64,000 nt of DNA from an uncultured Rhodospirillaceae bacterium (lineage in GTDB: Bacteria > Pseudomonadota > Alphaproteobacteria > CAAGCB01 > CAG-977): assembly GCA_900550445.1 (NCBI GenBank), contig URSF01000008.1, positions 9,270 through 73,269 of the forward strand. The letters are read 5' to 3'. The translations under genes and the position numbers were made by a program. Under the pieces are notes generated by a model. It was not told where the DNA came from, made no database searches, and worked only from the letters and a program-made list of their open reading frames with translations. Shown in pieces: positions 61,574 through 64,000 of this stretch (position 1 is its first letter; every line of letters starts with the position of its first letter).

Positions 61574-62839
61574 ATGAGTGTTCAGGTTATTAAAGGTCAT
61601 ATTGTGCACGCGCCGTCTTTCGGCCGGCTGGACGTTTTGGAAAACGGCTGCATCGTTTTAAACAACGGTAAAATCGACGGCGTATTCGCCGAAGTCCCGG
61701 AACCCTATCAATCCGCCGCGTCCGTCGATTACGGCGACCGGCTGATTATGCCCTCTTTTGCCGATATGCATATGCACGCGCCGCAGTATGCCATGCTGGG
61801 CATGGGTATGGATCTGCCTTTGCTGGATTGGCTGAACACGTATACGTTCAAGACGGAAGCCGCGTTTAAAGATACGGACTATGCCCGCGGCGTTTACCAA
61901 AAGCTGGCGCGGGAAATGATCGCCAACGGAACGACGCGGGTGTGCGCTTTTTCTTCGCTGCACCGCGAATCAACGATGATTTTAATGGAAGAATTTGAAA
62001 AAGCCGGCATGACCGGCTGTGTCGGCAAAGTCAATATGGACCGCAATTCCGGCGACGTATTAACCGAAACGACCGAAGAATCCATACGCGAAACGGAACG
62101 CTGGCTGGACGAAGCGGCGGATAAGTTTGAACATATCAAGCCGATTTTAACGCCGCGTTTTACGCCGACCTGTTCTGACGCATTAATGGCTTTTCTGGGG
62201 CGGCTGGCGCAGGAAAAAAATCTGCCCGTGCAGTCGCATTTATCGGAAAATACTTCGGAGATCGCCTGGGTTAAAGAGCTACACCCCGATTGTTCGCAGT
62301 ATTGGGAAAGTTATAAAAAATTCGGCCTGTTTAACGATAAAACCGTTATGGCGCATTGCGTCCATTCCGACGAACGCGAACGCAAAGCCATGAAAGATAA
62401 CGGCGTATGGGTGGCGCATTGTCCGGATTCCAACATCAATTTAATCAGCGGCACGGCGCCGGTGCGCAAGATGATGAACGAAGGGGTGCGCGTAACGCTG
62501 GGATCCGATATCGCCGGCGGCGCTTTGCTGGCGATGAATCAAGTCGTCACGGCGGCGATCCGCGCGTCCAAAGCCAAGCGGATTGAAACAAATTGGGGTG
62601 ATGACTTTTTAACGGTGGCCGAAGCGTTTTATCTGGGGACGACCGGCGGAGCAAAATTTTTTGGCGCCGGCGACGGTTTTGCCAAAGGCGACAAACTGCA
62701 CGCGGTTGTCGTTGACGACGTGTCTTTGCCGCCGTCGGCGAAAAAGCTGTCGGTCAAAGAACGTTTTGAACGCGCTTTATATCTGATGAACAAAGACAAT
62801 ATCATTGCCGTTTACAGCGACGGCCGGCAGGTGAAATAA
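61574..62839 (+). CDS. guaD: Guanine deaminase
   Basis: 421 residues from ATG 61,574 with AAAGGAAAAAGCG before it; a frame open further upstream runs through the riboswitch and is not used. Amidohydrolase: D-M-H-M-H-A-P-Q-Y near 66-74 (zinc His pair), S-H-L-S-E-N near 222, H-C-V-H-S-D near 260, L-G-S-D-I-A-G-G near 312. Converts guanine to xanthine and ammonia. Direct control by a guanine-sensing RNA fits the reaction. Confidence 0.95.
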   Translation: MSVQVIKGHIVHAPSFGRLDVLENGCIVLNNGKIDGVFAEVPEPYQSAASVDYGDRLIMPSFADMHMHAPQYAMLGMGMDLPLLDWLNTYTFKTEAAFKDTDYARGVYQKLAREMIANGTTRVCAFSSLHRESTMILMEEFEKAGMTGCVGKVNMDRNSGDVLTETTEESIRETERWLDEAADKFEHIKPILTPRFTPTCSDALMAFLGRLAQEKNLPVQSHLSENTSEIAWVKELHPDCSQYWESYKKFGLFNDKTVMAHCVHSDERERKAMKDNGVWVAHCPDSNINLISGTAPVRKMMNEGVRVTLGSDIAGGALLAMNQVVTAAIRASKAKRIETNWGDDFLTVAEAFYLGTTGGAKFFGAGDGFAKGDKLHAVVVDDVSLPPSAKKLSVKERFERALYLMNKDNIIAVYSDGRQVK

Positions 62840-62865
62840 AAGAACCGATTAAAAAGTCAATGCGT

Positions 62866-63195
62866 ATGGATCGAAACAAGGACGAAAAAAAAGATTGCTC
62901 CCCGCCTGGCGGACGGCAAAGCGGGTCTGTAAAGAAAAATATAATAAAAACCGTTTGTTTGGCGATTATTAAATTTCTTTTCGTGCTGTTTGTTTTGCTC
63001 CTTTTGCCGATTGCGGCGATATTTGTATATCTTGTTTTTGATGACGCCGGATATTGTTTAGAGCACGGCGGCGTCTGGGATCATGATCGGAAAATATGTC
63101 GTTATGACTGTCTGGCCTGGACAAAGGAAGCGGGGTGTATTCCTCATGACGATCCGGATCCGGAAAGCAAAATATTCATAAAGCAAGCGGAATAA
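62866..63195 (+). CDS. Small membrane protein with Cys-rich tail
   Basis: 109 residues from ATG 62,866. A charged N-terminus, one long membrane helix (about 25-57), then a C-terminal region with four or more Cys (G-Y-C-L-E-H-G-G-V-W-D; I-C-R-Y-D-C-L; G-C-I-P), likely periplasmic and disulfide-bonded. Not recognised. Follows guaD by 26 bases and ends at a terminator. Confidence 0.6.
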   Translation: MDRNKDEKKDCSPPGGRQSGSVKKNIIKTVCLAIIKFLFVLFVLLLLPIAAIFVYLVFDDAGYCLEHGGVWDHDRKICRYDCLAWTKEAGCIPHDDPDPESKIFIKQAE

Positions 63196-63200
63196 AAAGG

Positions 63201-63233
63201 AAAAGCCCGTTGTTTAAACGGGCTTTTGTTTTT
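63201..63233. terminator. Shared terminator
   Basis: AAAAGCCCGTT / AACGGGCTTTT with a short loop between convergent genes; T-rich on both strands. Confidence 0.85.
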
Positions 63234-63834
63234 AAAAGGATATTTTTAATCCGATACCGATTTCGGCCAAATCTTCGACGAAGTCTTCCGCGGAATCATA
63301 ATCAAAATCGACATAACGCATGAACGCATCAAAAGAAAGCCGATGCGTCAGTTTATATTCCAATCCGGCCGCGTAACGTATGCCGGTGTGTTTTTCCGTA
63401 CCGTTCATAAATCCGATGTTGTCCGACATGTCGAATTCATACCGGCCGAAACCGACGCCGCCGAACAATTCAAATTTATCGGCAAGGGGAAAATGTACCG
63501 CGGCGTCAATGCCGAACGCGTCAAATTCACCCGTCGTTTTATAGGGATAGCCGGAAACGTTTGTCGTTTTGTCTTCTTCGTCGGATTTCTGGTAAAACAA
63601 AGATAAGGAAACGGGCAGGTTTGTTTTGAACTCAGCGCCGGCGGAAACGGAAAAAGAAGAATAAGAATCTTTGGCGATCTGATCTAATCCGTCTGTCATG
63701 CTTAAGTCGTTTTTTGTTAATTCAAGGCCGATAAACGGGCTGATTTCATTAAAAAGGGACGCGGTTTGTTCCTGCGCTTTTGCCGGCGCGCAAATCAGTT
63801 CCGTTATGGCGATTAAAATTAAAAGTTTTTTCAT
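63232..63834 (-). CDS. Outer-membrane beta-barrel protein
   Basis: 200 residues from ATG 63,834. Signal peptide (K-K-L-L-I-L-I-A-I-T-E-L-I-C-A-P-A-K-A, cut near 20). Alternating strands such as F-E-L-F-G-G-V-G-F-G-R-Y-E-F and I-R-Y-A-A-G-L-E-Y-K end in L-A-E-I-G-I-G-L-K-I-S-F with terminal Phe, as in OmpA-like eight-stranded barrels. No periplasmic domain. A frame running on upstream crosses a structured RNA and is not used. Confidence 0.85.
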   Translation of the reverse strand: MKKLLILIAITELICAPAKAQEQTASLFNEISPFIGLELTKNDLSMTDGLDQIAKDSYSSFSVSAGAEFKTNLPVSLSLFYQKSDEEDKTTNVSGYPYKTTGEFDAFGIDAAVHFPLADKFELFGGVGFGRYEFDMSDNIGFMNGTEKHTGIRYAAGLEYKLTHRLSFDAFMRYVDFDYDSAEDFVEDLAEIGIGLKISF

Positions 63835-63863
63835 GTTCGAACATTCCTTTTGCATTAAATAAA

Positions 63864-63955
63864 CAAAAGCCCACCGAAAAAGTGGGCGGATGTTCGAAAA
63901 CCGTAAGAAATACCGGCTCGGCCTATTAGGCAAATGCCGTATTTAGCCGACATTG
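63864..63955 (-). ncRNA. Structured small RNA or leader ending in a terminator
   Basis: On the minus strand AAATACGGC (about 63,943-63,935) pairs with GCCGGTATTT, enclosing GCCTAATAGGC. After a spacer comes GCCCAC-TTTTTCG-GTGGGC then TTTTGTTT (63,864-63,887). The layout, hairpins plus terminator in about 90 bases, is that of a discrete small RNA, and the terminator lies 30 bases before the barrel gene. It recalls phage C4-type antisense RNAs, but I cannot confirm the family. Confidence 0.5.
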
Positions 63956-64000
63956 TTAGAAAGAAAAGATGTATACTCTAATTTAGTAAACAGGCATTTA

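Noticed and set aside
1..64000. CRISPR arrays
   Set aside because: No regularly spaced short repeats were found; the repeats present are att sites, palindromes, iteron-like units and one direct duplication.

Overview
The window reads as chromosome of an AT-leaning, probably host-associated alphaproteobacterium. Supporting signs are lepA, a marC-type gene, a small membrane protein of a kind seen in Alphaproteobacteria, a DUF3768 gene and mostly alphaproteobacterial-looking housekeeping genes. This assignment is inference from gene content; no rRNA or marker set is present.

Layout. Bases 1-12,800 are core-like: the 3' end of an alkaline phosphatase gene, a MATE exporter, two tandem giant membrane-protein paralogues, a Tat-exported aldo/keto reductase next to a LysR/alpha-beta-hydrolase chimera, tRNA-Ser(GGA), lepA, marC and tRNA-Gln(CTG). 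A 21.5-kb integrative element sits in the 3' end of tRNA-Gln (about 12,798-34,310). It is bounded by an 18-bp att repeat and carries a tyrosine integrase beside the tRNA. Its cargo is an HUH-like nuclease with a small UvrD-type helicase preceded by iteron-like repeats, a DUF4143 ATPase flanked by 20-bp palindromes, a second small recombinase, a predicted cysteine protease with DUF3768, and a seven-gene type I restriction-modification operon. That operon also holds an OLD-type ATPase/TOPRIM gene, a HEPN-like gene, a half-size specificity subunit and a YgjP-type peptidase. Outside attR lies an internally deleted second copy of the same integrase, and near 9 kb an inverted, decayed copy of the element's right end, so this element family has visited the locus repeatedly. 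A phage tail-fibre/assembly-protein pair follows.

Bases 36,284-55,938 form one tightly packed leftward operon of 24 genes for a surface glycan. Amino-sugar genes (QdtC/FdtA-like fusion, two DegT aminotransferases, three GNATs, two glycosyltransferases) are joined to an acyl-chain module: two ACPs, two KAS III, three SDRs, a VOC protein, an AMP-ligase, LuxC- and LuxE-like proteins, and a split transketolase. The combination suggests an unusual acyl or carbon-branched decoration of a 3-amino-3,6-dideoxysugar.

Bases 56,617-64,000 are core-like again: a QseBC-like two-component system with a YgiW-type periplasmic protein, an acyl-ACP thioesterase, an EamA transporter, a methyltransferase, and a guanine deaminase gene preceded by a clear purine (guanine-type) riboswitch with a consensus promoter. 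An outer-membrane beta-barrel gene follows, with a structured RNA upstream of it.
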